This document shows positions 1-12,644 of a stretch of 64,000 nt of DNA, piece after piece. Made by a program: the position numbers and the translations under genes. Below the pieces are notes generated by a model that worked only from the letters and a program-made list of their open reading frames with translations, ran no database searches and was not told the origin of the DNA. Source of the DNA: Ypsolopha sequella (lineage: Eukaryota; Arthropoda; Insecta; Lepidoptera; Ypsolophidae); NCBI GenBank assembly GCA_934047225.1, contig OW204000.1, forward strand, positions 19,052,001 through 19,116,000, in the 5' to 3' direction. Every line of letters begins with the position of its first letter. The first letter of the stretch is position 1.

Positions 1-2409
1 TATTTTTTACCGTGTCATGTGGGCAAATTAATGCTTTTTGTGTCAAATTTCAAGTCTTTATCTTTAACGGTGCTAAAGAGGCTATGACATACGGACGGAC
101 GGACAACGGAGTCTCACCACAAAGATTCTTCTTGTACCTTTTAGCAAAGATTTCAAAAGTAGAGATAAGCCCTTACCGTACTATGACAGCACCAAAATGT
201 TTCCACCTTTAAATGGATGACGCTCATACATTTGGAGTCAATAAAGCCGATTCTGAAGGCTTTAATTTTAGTTTTAGTGCTGTCAAAACTAAATTTTCTT
301 GAATCGGCTTTAGTGCTCATCTGAACCATAGAGTATATAATTAGCCCGTAAAACAGTGATGGTTGGACGCCTTAAGTGCACTTAAAGTTAATCATTTTAA
401 CAACTTTAGTAGTCTGATCACTTTGCTGACCGTAGGTAGACAGATTGCTCACTCATAAGTGTGCGCACGTGGGCATTATGTTAACGCACGCATTAAAAAC
501 AATGCAATAGATTTTAGGTGCCAGGGCTGATCTAAACTTTTGAAATTTTTGCCTATATATAGTTTTCCTTTACTACGGAAAACTAAAAATGAAAATTTAT
601 TGTTTTTGTCAGTATATTTTGATCTAGTTTTACTCCCTTTTGGATGTGCACTCTTATGAGGGACACACTGTATTTAAAACCATTAAACACTTAACCCCTT
701 ACTCTATTGCGTCCCATATTTGCACAGCAAAGTTTTTGCCAAAAATTTTCATTTCTTATAATTTTTCTGCTAACAACATTTAATACTGAAAACCGGTTAA
801 ATTTTCTAACGTTTAGTATATCTGAAATGGATATAACAATAGAAGAAGCTAACTAAAAATGTCAGTTTGATTGAAACTAAACCTTGGCGGGAAGTGAGTT
901 GTTGTCTTCGCCCTTCGTTTTCTCCATTTTTTGCTTCATGATTTTCGTGTGAACAAAGTAACTCTTTAGGAACCTAAATATGTGAACAAGAACTCCGACT
1001 CTATCAAAACTTGAGATTTATTCCCAATTTTACCTTGATGCATATCTGTCACGTTATGCATTTAGCGGCTCAATCTCTTATCCCATATACGGGACCGTAC
1101 GCATAAAGGGGAAAATTTTGTTAAGAGTATGATGACATAGCCAAAACAAAAACCAGTTCCGGGCGTGGCTTATTTATATTACGATAGCGCGCGGGGGGAA
1201 ATTCGTCCCGGTCTCGAAGCTCGCGCCTTCCATAGCAAAATTATGTGAATAGAGTGGGCGAGGTAGGGTCAAAAGTAATACGTATTTTATTTTATCTAAT
1301 TTATTAGTGTATTTCGATCATCGTCATACGGCATTGATCCTACTTGCTATCACGTCGGGACGTAAATTTATTATGGTCGGCTAAAAGTGGTTTTTTGGGT
1401 GTTTGATTTATCAATTGACACTCGGAACATTTCAGACACTCCTTTAGAGATACATAATAATATCGTGACGGTTAATTGTCACCATTACCCATGCTTTAAA
1501 TATTTGTCGCCCGTTGAGCTGGTTTTACACTTGAGGGAAAATAAATTGGACCAATTATTTATTTACAAAAAATTGTTACTAAGTTGTTATAACAAAAAGT
1601 GGAAACTAACAAATACTCTCAGAAAGAACGCACCACGTCACTATCTATCTCACTGTAGCCTATCTCAATTATGCCTCTATCATTTAACTACGTTTAACTG
1701 CGTAACTATCTCATTCCAACTCATTTTAAATAGCGTCACTATTTATCTCACTCTAACGCGTGTTAAATGGCATTTCTAATGCACGTCAAATATTTTTACT
1801 GCCCGCCACTCTTTCATTCTAAATTCTAATTATTTAAAAAAATACGCAGCTCCTTTGGTAGTAAAATAGCAATAACTTTTTTTTCAAATACACAGAAATT
1901 GCCAGATCATTTGAAAAACAATATCTGATGAGCCGTTATTTAAGACAATTTGCAAAACTAACATAGAACAATTTTTTTCAGGGTGTGGTGTCGAACTAAC
2001 CTAATTACAAAAAATTGCTCATAAATTGGGTTTTTATTTTTTCTTCCTGATGTTACAGCATTTCAAGGTTTATTTTTGACTTTATCAATAGCAGGACTAT
2101 TCAGAGTTGCGCAACAAAAATTTTATCCTTAGAATTTAGAACTGGTTAGCTTTGACTCTCAAAAATCTATTCGAATTTTTAAAAGTACCATCAACTCGAA
2201 GACTATTTACTTTTTGCTGAGGTCATAATTTGATATTCTGGTCAGTCATGAGCTGGCCTACCAGCCTTCCAAGGGAAAGCGTTGACTTTTGGGACACCTG
2301 TTTACCCTTGGGATAAATCGTCAAGTGTTTAAAATATAGAAATTTATTTGTATCATAGTTTGAAATGTTCAGGTCATTGAAATGAAATGAAATGTCAATG
2401 AAAAAACAA
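1..2409. other. AT-rich stretch without recognisable gene
   Basis: No credible coding region was seen. The longest open frame (1387-1779) starts with GTG, has low-complexity AT-driven composition and matches no family I know. A short piece at about 600-680 is shared, inverted, with about 8870-8945; both contain the word GGATGTGCACT followed by GAGGGACACACTG, so they are probably fragments of one dispersed element. A GACGGACGGAC run near 90-105 is typical of insect interspersed repeats. Confidence 0.5.
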
Positions 2410-3943
2410 AAATCTTTTAGGATTAATTTGTTGTCCCTATGTTTGTCTGTTTGTCCGTTTGTCTAGGCAATTTTTCTGGGTAAAATCAATAAATGCCAAT
2501 ATTTACAGCATACATATGTAAAACATATTTATTATAACGTTTTTATGTCCTTTTATTTAACTTTTTCATACAAACTTTCTCCTTATGAAAATATAGAGAT
2601 CAACACTTGACATAATATTTTGCATTTGAAAGGAAGCACAGAAAAGAACTGTAGAACAAATAATCTAAAAAATATAAAAACCATATCGTTCTATTCTAAA
2701 GGGATTAATAATCTACTGCTTGTTCAATGTGGCGATAGCTTTGTTTATTATTATTTTTTTCTTTGTTACTAAGGTAACAAATATTTTCATACAAGGTTTA
2801 CCTTAAGGGTTATTTCTCCGAATTTGTAACAAAATATTAAGAAATAATTATAACGGTAAAGTACAACTTTTAGCTAAGACAATTTATTGTTTAAAGTTTT
2901 CAATATGCATAAACATATTTTAATGACATTATGGTATCTTCAAAATAATTGGGTCTTCCATAAGCATGATATCAGATTATTTAAGGAATTTACGGCTGGT
3001 ATCACGACGACGGATTAGCCAATTATTTTATTACTATCATTATGTAATATTTATGTAATATCATTAAAAATATGTTTATGCATACAGCAGACTTTTAACT
3101 ATAAGTTTTCTTAGCTAAAAGTTGTATTTTTACTAATTGAAATTGTATTTCTCATCAAGAAGTGCAAGATGGCAAGATATTCAAAATAAATTAATTGAAT
3201 TTGTGAAATGGTTTCAGGTAAAAACAGTTTTCCATGAAACGGTAACTGTTTATACATAGCAAAGAGTGTAAACTTAGTCATCTTAACATGAACGACGCCT
3301 GTATTTCTCCCTTTTTTTATTTCCAGTATAGATAAAAATATACAAACTTGTTAAACTTTGCGTAAAAACGAGGCAATATTGACGATATCCTGATAGCTAT
3401 TATAATGGTGTTTTATCAAACTTTGCTTTTTGGGCTGTAAAGAGACGTAGTTAGATGTCACTAGAATATACTCATGAAAAAAGATATGAAGAAAATAAGC
3501 TGTAGACTTCACATTCAGTTTATACCTATTGTATGAATTTTAAGAAAAATCCAGGGGTAAAGGGACCTCTTAAGGAAAACCTTGTATTAAACTATTTGTT
3601 ATCTTAGTAAAAAACAATTCAAGGAAAAAAATAAACAAAGCTATCGCCACATTGGACAGTAGAATAGAACAACATGGTATTCATATTTTTTACATTATTT
3701 GTTCAAAAATTCCTTTCTGTGTTGCCTTTTAAATGCAAAATATTATCTCAAGTGTTCATCCCTATATTTTCATAGTGAGAAAATTTGTATGAAAAACGTG
3801 AAGTAAAAACGTCAAAAGTATGTTTTTAGAGCTGTATAGAGGGCCGTTAATATTGGTATTTAATAATTTTACCCAGAAAAAATTGTCGAGACAAACGGAC
3901 AGACAGACAAACAGAGGTATAACAAATTAATCCTAAAAGAGTT
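2410..3943. repeat. Large fold-back (inverted-repeat) element
   Basis: The left arm (about 2410-2815) reappears inverted at about 3560-3943. Landmarks are AATCTTTTAGGATTAATTTG near 2411 against its complement near 3921-3940, and TGTGGCGATAGCTTTGTTTA near 2729 against its complement near 3630. A second, inner inverted pair (about 2858-2945 and 3040-3135) continues the fold towards the centre. Arms are roughly 80-85% alike by eye. I see no transposase. It fits a fold-back or non-autonomous DNA element; exact termini and target duplication were not resolved. Confidence 0.6.
3310..3576 (+). repeat. Interspersed repeat copy inside the fold-back element
   Basis: This segment is shared in the same orientation with 44050-44352. 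Shared words include GAGGCAATATT, GACGTAGTTAGATGTC and GACTTCACATTCAG, in the same order. The 44-kb copy carries an extra piece around 44195-44215 and a longer AT run. The second copy lacks the outer inverted arms, so the repeat is older than, or independent of, the fold-back structure around it. Confidence 0.6.
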
Positions 3944-4886
3944 TCATTTTGCGTAACGGAACCTGAACATGTACCGACAGGATTATCTTCGATCTAATAA
4001 TTTTGCCATGCACTGTAAATATTTCAAAATAAATTGTTATTTTTTAAATACTTGGCGATTTACCCCAAGTAAGTGTACCTATATAATTTGCAAAAAACTT
4101 CACTTATTGGACCTGAAATGGTGAGCCAATACTAGAGGGCAATTTCACGAAAAGGTCATTGACCTTTGATACAGATCTCAGTAAGTATAAGTAAATTAAT
4201 TTGGGTTTCAATATTGATCAAAAAATTATTCTTTTAGAGTAACATATATTATTTTCCCGCATATAAGTATGAATTAGTTCCAAATTCATTCAGTTTTGTT
4301 GTTATGACTATGGCACGATGTAGCTAAATCACTCATACGCATATTTTGTTGAGTTTTTAACGGCAGGAATATGATGCTCCTCGAAATATTACTTTATAAA
4401 ATAAATTTCAATGTCTTTTGAAGTAGTTTTGGGAGATATTTATTGCTTGCAAAAAAAGGCACAGGTTCCACGTCTTACGGGCGCCAACGCTAGGCGTAGA
4501 CCGTAGACTGACAATATCTTGCTGCCGCCGACTGCATTAGTGGATTTACGTATTTTTGGTAAAAGGGGATGCTTTTTTTGACCCGAATAACGCGGTATTT
4601 GGAAAATGAATAGATATCATTCACACTAATTGTATAAAAAAAAAACCAACAAAATCGCGAAAGCGATACCTGAAACAAAATCGATAAGAAGTATATAATA
4701 GAGGGTTACAAAAAAATTCATTGATAATAATCAAAAAATATGAATCGATTAACGTGGTTTGTGGAAAATGAATACCTTAAAGTTCAACCAAAAACATATA
4801 CATTTTTTATGGCTATACGTAACCTAATTATTGCAACAACATCATCCGAAAGCTGACATTTTATTTCTGTTTGTATTTTCGTTCCC
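3944..4886. other. No gene recognised
   Basis: AT-rich sequence with only short open frames, such as 4490-4678 on the minus strand, which look like chance. No tRNA, repeat terminus or regulatory element could be supported. Confidence 0.5.
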
Positions 4887-4949
4887 CTTAATCAAACAAT
4901 CAAATCGAATATATAATTATTATATATTCGACTTGATTGTTTGATTAAG
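4887..4949. repeat. Near-perfect 63-bp palindrome
   Basis: CTTAATCAAACAATCAAATC at the left is mirrored by its complement at 4930-4949, with a short AT centre (ATATATAATTATTATATAT). About 30 bp per arm, one mismatch seen. It could extrude as a cruciform or be the remnant of a tiny fold-back element. Confidence 0.8.
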
Positions 4950-6127
4950 AACATTTACTTGTTTGCTGTTTTTTGGACTGAATTTTTAAAATATGCTCTA
5001 AATAATTTAACTTGATGGTTCTTTTTAAGTACTTAAAAGTAATAGTAAAATTAAACATTGACCCCGTCATTTGAAACCATAAGCTAAAAATTGGTGGAAA
5101 TGTTGAAGAATTGTGTTCTGATTGATATCCCAAACTTCCCAAAAAATCCATTTGGGGGAAAAGCGCCATCTTGAAAAAAACACCGTCATCATGGATTTGT
5201 CAAGTTTAAAGCATAGCGGGTGAACCGAGCGTCTGATTGTATTCGTTTTGCACCAAATTAGTTAATTCAGGCTGGGTTATCTTCCTAAACAATGTTAATG
5301 CGAATATTTAAAATGATGCAAATCATTCGTATAATAATATGCGAATGCGAACATTCGTAACATTCCTGGTTGGGGTTTACGGGTGTCACGCAAACGCTGC
5401 TGCAGACAAACAGATGGATATTAAATTAATCGTAACGGGTTTTCTTCTAAAAACCGAACCCTAAATAGGTGCTGCGTGGAAAGATTACAATTTGACCAAG
5501 TCGTCATAGCACGTCCTCACTTATAGCAGAAAATAGCATTATCCGACAATTTAGAAGAGACGTCCAAAACTGCCGCCTCGATGACTCAGCGTCACCTGGA
5601 CACTTAATCTGGGCGATTACTCCTTAGACTCTGTTATTCAACCTTATTTTATTATTTCATTCTAGTGGACCATAGGCTGATGATGTATCCTCGGACTAGA
5701 AGAAATGTACTAAAAGCTTTATTATATACTTTATAATTTTTTCATTCTTGTCCATATCTCGCAAAGCTTATTATAGATGGCGTTACTATTCGTTGACACG
5801 AATTTTCTTTCAAGAAAACAAATGAACTAAATCCATGTTTTTTAAAATTCTATTTAAATATAACCTGAGACAAGAAGACGTTATTTCCCCAAAACTGTGA
5901 CGCCTTCAAAATACTACACAATGAAATGGACAAGGCATTTAAACGTGAACGTAGTCATCTTCGCTTTGCCGATGACACAGGTCATAATGGCGAAAACTTT
6001 GCGGGAACTGTCATGTCAAGATCATGTCCATCCAACTGTCACGTCATCCAAAGACCAGTAACCGTCGACAATTGTCAGTATTGAAGTTAATATGTTTACC
6101 TAGGTCAAGATATCCAGCTGAGTAAAA
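4950..6127. other. No gene recognised
   Basis: Mixed AT-rich sequence. Short open frames (for example 4945-5169 on the minus strand) have no recognisable domain. Nothing else could be supported. Confidence 0.45.
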
Positions 6128-6745
6128 ATAAACCGGCCAAGTGCGAGTCGGGCCTCACTCTTTTAGGGTTCCTGACATATGACCAATTATTTCAAACTAC
6201 ATACTTATTTAATTTTGTGTCATGCTCTAATTCTGTCCGACATAAAAGCTGCAAAATTAACTTGGTTGAGTATTTGGGGACGTAAACTACATTACAAATC
6301 GGCGTTTTTAGTATTTGTTATTTAAATGCAGCATGTGGTACATAATATAAGGAAATTTCAAATCCCTAACTGCTTTCAGATAGATCCCGTAACAAAAATG
6401 GTCTAAAATGACAACTTTGATGGCCCCCCATTTCTTTATTTTTAAGATAAAAAATAAAAATACATTTATACTCCACTTAATGACCTCTAGACAACGACAA
6501 CCCACATGCTAGGGTAATAAAAAAATTTTTTTTTCCTCTTCATTTCCACGTATAAATGAAAAATTGAAAAATAAAAAATAATTTAATTACATTTTAAATT
6601 CAAAATTCGGTTTTGGATCAATATGTGCTAAAAAAATATAAAATTTTCAGACCTAGAGACCCGTGACATACGGACAGACAGACGGACAGCGGGGGTAACA
6701 TTTATAGGGCTCCGATTTGCCCTTTAGGTACGGAACCCTAAAAAG
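6128..6745 (+). repeat. Lepidopteran-type interspersed repeat (CCGGCCAAGTGCGAGTC family)
   Basis: It begins with AAACCGGCCAAGTGCGAGTC and ends with the cluster ACGGACAGACAGACGGACAG followed by GGTACGGAACCCTAAAAA. Both end motifs are familiar to me from dispersed repeats in moths and butterflies, and partial versions recur here near 12280-12400, 44000-44050, 50040-50140 and 53400-53505. No transposase or RT reading frame is present, so it is non-autonomous or a 3' fragment. Class not determined. Confidence 0.6.
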
Positions 6746-7009
6746 CAGCAGGTTGTATTCTACAAACAGTTTTTTCCGATATGCCTGTAATAGACAAGTA
6801 AATGGTTAATTATTATTTGCCCATAACTTGGCATGTCTGAAACTGGTATCCCAATTCACCATTTTACTTACTCATCATGGCAGCGACACGAGATCAAACT
6901 TAATCGAAAGGAATCAACGGTGCTCTTTTGCCTATTCTCTTTCACAAAAACGTCTCCTTGCACTATTTTTTCAACGTCTTTGGCATCATTTACACATAAA
7001 GTAACAAAG

Positions 7010-7238
7010 AATGAGCGTTTTTCCTTGTGTCAACTTTAGTGTTAAATAAAATTCCTAGATGGCACTGTCGTATACTTTAGCAACAGAATCAAAGACAAAA
7101 TTTGCAAAGATTCCAAACAAACTTAAAACCACTTTGACATTGATTGCTACGAAATATATTTTATCTATGGTGACATGAACAGCGACATCTGGAGGAAAGC
7201 CAAGAACTAAGAAAAAAAAAACGCGAAAAACGCTCATT
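7010..7238 (+). mobile_element. MITE with AATGAGCGTTTTTC ends
   Basis: The 229-bp unit starts AATGAGCGTTTTTC and ends with its complement GAAAAACGCTCATT. A second copy lies inverted at 21711-21931. Between the ends both copies share words such as GACATTGATTGCTACGAA and CAGTGCCATCTAGGAAT (in either orientation). There is no coding capacity. Superfamily is uncertain because a clear target duplication was not found. Confidence 0.75.
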
Positions 7239-7376
7239 TCAAAAAATCCAACGGGTCCTTAGACCATTAAACCAACCGGACAGCGTACGAGCAGACCCCT
7301 CTGCTAAAGGTATGAGGCCATTATTGGTTTAATATTCAAAGAACGGGGCACTTTAAGACTGTACATAAGCCTAGAG

Positions 7377-7862
7377 CATGAACAACGCCAGATTTTCGAG
7401 GATTCGTTTGAAGGAATTCAGACTCTCCTTGTGTTGAAAAAAATATATTTAATTTATTCATCTTTTATCTAGGGATTCTACTTATATACAGGTATTCAAA
7501 TTTAAACTTTTGTCAAAAAAATAAGTTTCCAACCTCTTTTTTTTTTGTTTTCAAGCGGTCGTTGAAGAACGCGCTTAAGAGATCAACTTTTTTTTTTTTT
7601 CATAAAATATGTAATAGAAATATAAAGGGATTCTACTTAAATCCAATATTATTTTCCTTACAAAATATTTCAGTACTAGCTAAAAACACACCAATTTGTT
7701 TTTTCGCTGCGTGATCATTATTAATATTACGCGTCCAAGAACAGAGGCCTATGAGCCAACACATAATCAACTCTATCAAAAGCAAATAAGGTATCTGCCA
7801 TTGGACTTATTGTGCTAGACGGGTAATAACAAAAGTTGCTAGGGTAGGCCATCCTCTTAAAC
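7377..7862 (+). repeat. Dispersed repeat, copy 1 of 3
   Basis: It runs from CATGAACAACGCCAGATTTT to GTTGCTAGGGTAGGCCATCC. The same order of motifs occurs inverted at 9800-10292 and direct at 33293-33786. With the 9800 copy it forms a widely spaced inverted repeat enclosing about 1.9 kb. The sequence has no open frame of note and is probably a non-autonomous DNA element or half of a larger one. Confidence 0.7.
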
Positions 7863-7875
7863 AACAACGACCAGC

Positions 7876-8090
7876 GGGCCTATTGTGTATCTCTAGTTGC
7901 CTTCTGGACTGGGTGTCTATCATCAAAAACATAGATATTCTATCGAATTCCGATGTCCTAAGGATATTTTCGCACTTGAAGTGACGACACAGATTGTTAA
8001 TAGTGCAATTTTGAAATTTCAGTTTTTAGCTATGTTTTTGATGATAGGCACCTCGTGCAGTTGGCAACTAAAGATACAGAATAGGGGGGC
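7876..8090 (+). mobile_element. MITE with long terminal inverted repeats, copy 1
   Basis: About 55 bp of the left end (GGGCCTATTGTGTATC, then GTGTCTATCATCAAAAACAT) is mirrored at the right end (TTTTTGATGATAGGCAC, then GATACAGAATAGGGG). A second copy lies inverted at 40251-40482, where it stands alone, which supports these limits. No coding capacity; superfamily not assigned. Confidence 0.75.
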
Positions 8091-8159
8091 TGATCATCTG
8101 ACAGCAACAGCTTGACAAGCAGTGATGCCAACTGTCAGCAAAGGACAAGAACCTATTCA

Positions 8160-8420
8160 GTTATAATAATTGGTGTGGTCATCAGATTAAACAAAATAAA
8201 CACACTCGGCTATCATGGGTAAGTCGGTTATGTAAATAAGCAGAATAAACCAAATAAACTAACCACCATAGTACATACTACTACATACCATGGTGGTTTG
8301 TGGTGGGCTGAATCACATTTGACAGAGAAGTTTTTCCCATGATTTTTGACATTTGTTGAGGGTCATGACCGAATCGTGGGTGTTTATAGTGGAAAATAGT
8401 AGTTTATTGTGATCCCATGA
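8160..8420 (+). repeat. Dispersed repeat, uninterrupted copy
   Basis: This stretch (GGTGTGGTCATCAGATT through ACCATGGTGGTTTGTGGTGG to GTGGAAAATAGTAGTTTATT) occurs inverted at 21637-22145. In the second copy the AATGAGCG MITE sits inside it. This copy is contiguous at the matching point (about 8332), so it serves as the empty-site version. Confidence 0.65.
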
Positions 8421-8956
8421 CCGTAACCTATAACCCTATATATTTGGCAAAAGTCATAAATTATAAATGGCGTAAGTTGAGAGTCCGACTGGTCAAAATA
8501 CAGAACACAGGTCAAAACCTCCCAATCTCAAGGAATCTATTAGGAGGGTTAAATATCTTCGATAAATATTGGTATTCCCCCGGCCGGGGGTGGTGCAGGT
8601 GATTTGAGAACTACGTGACGCATTATAACTATTATTACGTGTTATTACGTGACAGTTCAGGAAAATGGCGTTGTTATTGTTATCTTAACAATGTTGTCAC
8701 ATTGTTAATTATTATTTGTGGAAATGCTCCTATTAGATGAGACTTCGTTTGTATATTAAATTTCAATGTGCTATTTTTGTCTGCTATTTCTGCTTTTTTC
8801 AAAAAGCATTAAACTTCAATGTGCTATTTTTGTCTGCTTTTTGGAATAAATAGATCTATTTTAGTAGATCTACAGTGTGTCCCTCGTACAAGTGCACATC
8901 CGAAAGTGGGTGAAACTAGATCTAAATATACTTATAGCCAAAAACAAAGAAAAACA

Positions 8957-9350
8957 TTTATTTTTTATTTTTTTTAAATCTTGAAAAAAGACTCCACCTG
9001 GGTATCTTTGTATGGGACGCGACGCCTTTGGTTAACCGCTTGTAGAAAATATTGTATTTATGATAGAACTCACTCGGTACCACCCGTGTTTCACCGACGA
9101 TTATTACGTCCCAACGTGATGGGTGGTGAGCTCTATCCCCGCACTTCAGGTACAAATACACGCCTTTTGGGCATGCAGGTTTCCTTACGATGTTTTCCTT
9201 CACCGTTCAGCAAGTGGTAAGTAAAAACAAATACATACTTAAATTCTGAAAAACTTGTTGGTGCATGCCCAACCGGAGATCGAACCTGGATCTCAAGATT
9301 GAGAGGCTAGCGTTCTACCCCTGAGCTACCGCTACTTAAGGCCGCCCGCT
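8957..9350 (-). mobile_element. tRNA-derived SINE
   Basis: On the minus strand the head contains a box-A-like GTAGCTCAGGGG (near 9325) and a box-B-like AGGTTCGATCTCC (near 9270), spaced as in a tRNA. Next comes a body with GAAGGAAAACATCGTAAGG and AAACCTGCATG, a motif I associate with lepidopteran SINEs, and then an A-rich tail (TTTTTTTATTTTTTATAAATG-type run on the plus strand near 8957-8985). Pol III transcription from the internal promoter is expected for the family. Exact target duplications were not resolved. Confidence 0.75.
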
Positions 9351-9799
9351 GGATATATTTATTACCTATGTAGGTACCTATATATTCCCACGAATATACA
9401 TGGCTTATGTGATATTTGTCAAGAATGGATTTCGATGCGGTTTTCTTAATTACCATAGTACTGACACTGGTCAACAAGGCTATAAGGGGTGTTGATAAAA
9501 TAACGTCCAACCCGAAAACGGGGCAGTGAGTGTACAAAGGCTAGTATAATATGGTTTCTTGTACCATTGCTTGTACCTATGATCCGCGTGATTTCACCCG
9601 AGGTATTTCACCAGGTAGAGACTATATTGCCATTTCAAGTAGACGTTTTTTATATGGAGCCTGAAGGGTCTCTGGAATGGGTCCCAATGTTTGTGAACAG
9701 ATTTCTTCATAGTTTTTATTTGCCTCACTTTCTCACAAAAATAGGCACAATGACGTAGGCGTTACTGCGTGAATGACGTGTTTGCTTCTCCTTTTGTTT
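9351..9799. other. Spacer within the inverted pair 7377-7862 / 9800-10292
   Basis: No gene recognised. Small open frames (9307-9537 minus, 9567-9758 plus) have no family resemblance. Confidence 0.4.
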
Positions 9800-10292
9800 T
9801 TAAGAGGATGGCATACCCTAGCAACTTTTTTTATTACCCGTCCAGCATAATAAGTCTAATGGCAAAGACCTTATTTACTTTTTATAGAGGCGATTATATG
9901 TTGGCTCTTTGGCCTCTTGTTCTTGGACGCGTAATATTAATAATGATCACGCAGCGAAACAACAAATGTGTGTGTTTTTAGCTAATACTGAAATATTTTG
10001 TAGGGAAAAAAATATTGGATTTAGGTAACATCCCTTCATATTTCTATTGCCTATTTTATAAAAAAAAAACAAGTTGATCTCTTAACCGCGTTTTTGAAAC
10101 GAACGTTTGAAAACCAAAAAAAGGAGGGTGGTAAACATTTTTTTTTCTTACAAAAGTATAAATCTTAAAACATTGTTTATAGGTGGAATCCCTAAATAAA
10201 AGATCGATAAATCAAATATATTTTCTTCAATATGAGGAGAGACCTAGTTTCTTCCAATGAACCCTTGAAAACCTGGTGTTGTTGATGTTCTA
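9800..10292 (-). repeat. Dispersed repeat, copy 2 of 3
   Basis: Inverted relative to 7377-7862. Landmarks are TAAGAGGATGGCATACCCTA at the left and the complement of CTCTTAACCGCG-type sequence in the middle. Divergence from copy 1 is substantial (roughly 20%), indicating an old duplication or independent insertions. Confidence 0.7.
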
Positions 10293-12452
10293 GCGTCAGG
10301 TGCCTCGTTAACGGGTGTTTTTGTTTTATAGTATGCTGGAAAAAGTCCTTCTCTAACGCTTTTGTTTTTTAATTGTCTATCCTGCTCCAATCAACTGCCG
10401 CGCACGCAAACCTTCAGTTATTTTGAAATTGCAGCTTTGACTTTAATTTTATCATATAATAAATAAAGTTTCTTTCGTGTTTCTGCGAATGTTAATTTCG
10501 TTTTAATCGGTTTTGAAATATGGCAGCGGAATCTCTTTTTCCTTGATATATTTTTTTAAAGTAATTTTATTGTAAGATTAAAAGTAAGTATATTTATCAA
10601 ATGTAATTAATAATGATCTTGAATTGCAGCAAGCAGGAACTGAATCCGTTGCAATACATGTTGATGACAGCATCATTTTTTTATTTTTTTCATCACCCTA
10701 AATTTCTGCTGTCTTGTATTTTCTTATGTCTTAGCTAAAGTAGATATAAGTTATTTGTAGAGTATAAGTTTTAGTATGTAACTGATATTTTAAATAAAAA
10801 GGAAATATGCTACAAAAATACATGATCTTGGTAAGTTTCTTGCCCTTCTTCTTAGCAAGGCTAATCGAATGGGCTGAGGTAGGTATGTAATTATATATAT
10901 ATAACCTATTAATATGTAGTATATAGGGCGGGATTTGGTGGGCTGCCTGAATTCGTGCTGGGGGCTCGGTTGGTGATCATTGAACCTTGTTCCTGGTCGC
11001 TGGCCGGGTCTCCGGTATGGGTCCGGGCGGTTGATTAGATTTCACCTTGTATAATTACAGATTTTACTTATAATTTTAATCGTATGTATTGTAGCAATAC
11101 AATAAACACTTTTTATGGCTAAAAATAATATTTTTATTTTTAGTTATTCCTTACACAAAATAATAATTCTGTTTCTTCGTATTGTGTTTAGCTTTATATT
11201 TTATTTCATTTCTTTCTTAACACATTTCATTGTTTAATTAAAGTATATTTATATTAAGTATTTTAGCCACACATAGCGCTTTATTGTCATTTAATCGCAG
11301 TTACCTATTTTTGAGTAGACAAAACTAAAAAATGTCCGTATCTCGAAAACTACTCAACTTTGCATAATAGTAAATTCAGTCAAAAATAATAATAATAATA
11401 ATAATAATAAACACTTTATTGCACACAAAAACACAGATAGACTTATTTCTGAAAGAAATTTCTTCCAGTCAACCATAAATGACAGATATGAAGAAACATT
11501 ATACATTGGCTTATTGAAATTTAAAATGAGTGCATAATGAGTGATATAAATATGTATGTAACTATACTAAATATAATAGTCAACATACACTACTAACCTA
11601 AAAGTATACCTAACGACCTAACGGTCTACAAACTAAATAAAGAGTAGGTATTAAAATAATATATATACTCGTATATATTATATGTATTTAAATATGATAC
11701 ACTACATAAATACGTACGATACATACATATAAAAATGATATAAAAATGTTCAATATCACTTCCTTTATCATCCTTGAAAATATTTACATCGATGTCCCAA
11801 CCATTCTGTATAATAGTCAAAGCAGTCAGAACCAACCCTAGGTTCTACTATAAGCTGACAGCTTTGAATATACTATAGTAAGACTGGATCTGAGCGATCC
11901 TAAGTCATTTAAAACCACCGTAACTTCTGGACCATCAGTTCTATTAAAATTGACTCTTTCGCTTGCCATTAAAAGTTAGGGCATGATCATCAATCATTTT
12001 TTATATATTATTACCAAATTATTCTAGTTTTCTGCATTTCAATACTTTTTTCATATTAAAAATCCATTGCTCGCAAAAACCCACATATTTCAGTCGAAAC
12101 AATAGAAACAATACAAAGTTCAAGATGGCGGAGATCTGATTTATTTGCTTTCCGTCTGATATAAAGAAAAACTCTCTAGATGCATCCCACATGGATTCAA
12201 TATCTCATTCAGTGGTTTTCAATTTTATTTCTGAAGATCATTCGCTGAAAATTCAGCGATCCGATTCTGAAAACTTCGTTTTTAGGATTCCGTACCCGAA
12301 GGTTGCAAAATGTCCCGGAAGGCCTTATTAAGAAGCATCTGCTGTCTATCGGTCTGTCTGTCTGTCCGCCGGGCCGTTCCAGTAGTCCTTTATCACGGCA
12401 AAATATAATAAAAAAAATCAAGCCCTAGGGGAATCGTCATACAAAAAACCTC
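10293..12452. other. Repeat debris, no gene
   Basis: Mostly AT-rich. An AATAAT trinucleotide run at about 11384-11410 is followed by AAACACTTTATTGCACAC; read on the minus strand this is GTGCAATAAAGTGTTT plus an ATT-type tail, which looks like the 3' end of a LINE inserted on the minus strand. A piece with TTTTTAGGATTCCGTACCCG and TCTGTCTGTCTGTCCG at about 12270-12370 resembles the repeat at 6128-6745. No coding region supported. Confidence 0.5.
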
Positions 12453-12453
12453 T

Positions 12454-12644
12454 AAATGTCTTTAGATATGAAATTGCCGAAATTTTCTTACAGATTCATG
12501 AGTTCATGAGTTCATAAATTTGTTTTGTTTGAAAGAAATTCGGATTTGTCATTCTTAAAAAAAAATGCAAAAATGTTAGTACTGAAAATTGAGTTTCCTT
12601 CAAAATACTCTATAGAAAACGGCAATTTCATATGTAAAGACCTA
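12454..12644 (+). mobile_element. Mariner-type MITE, internally deleted copy
   Basis: The termini are the family ends seen here five more times: TCTTTACATATGAAATTGCC at the left (one change) and GGCAATTTCATATGTAAAGA at the right, flanked by TA. Most of the interior present in longer copies (46437-46825) is missing. The TIR and TA target fit Tc1/mariner. A short open frame at 12525-12773 is a by-product. Confidence 0.75.

Noticed and set aside
1387..1779. 130-codon open frame on the plus strand
   Set aside because: Starts with GTG, composition is typical of random AT-rich sequence, and no domain is recognisable.
7381..7402. Further hammerhead-like core (CCAGATTTTCGAGG here; GTCAGATTTTCGAGG near 33307)
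   Set aside because: No CUGAYG/GAAA pairing arrangement or stem I partner could be drawn.
9240..9330. Possible functional tRNA gene
   Set aside because: Box A and box B are present, but there is no proper acceptor stem pairing, and SINE body and tail follow; it is a SINE head.
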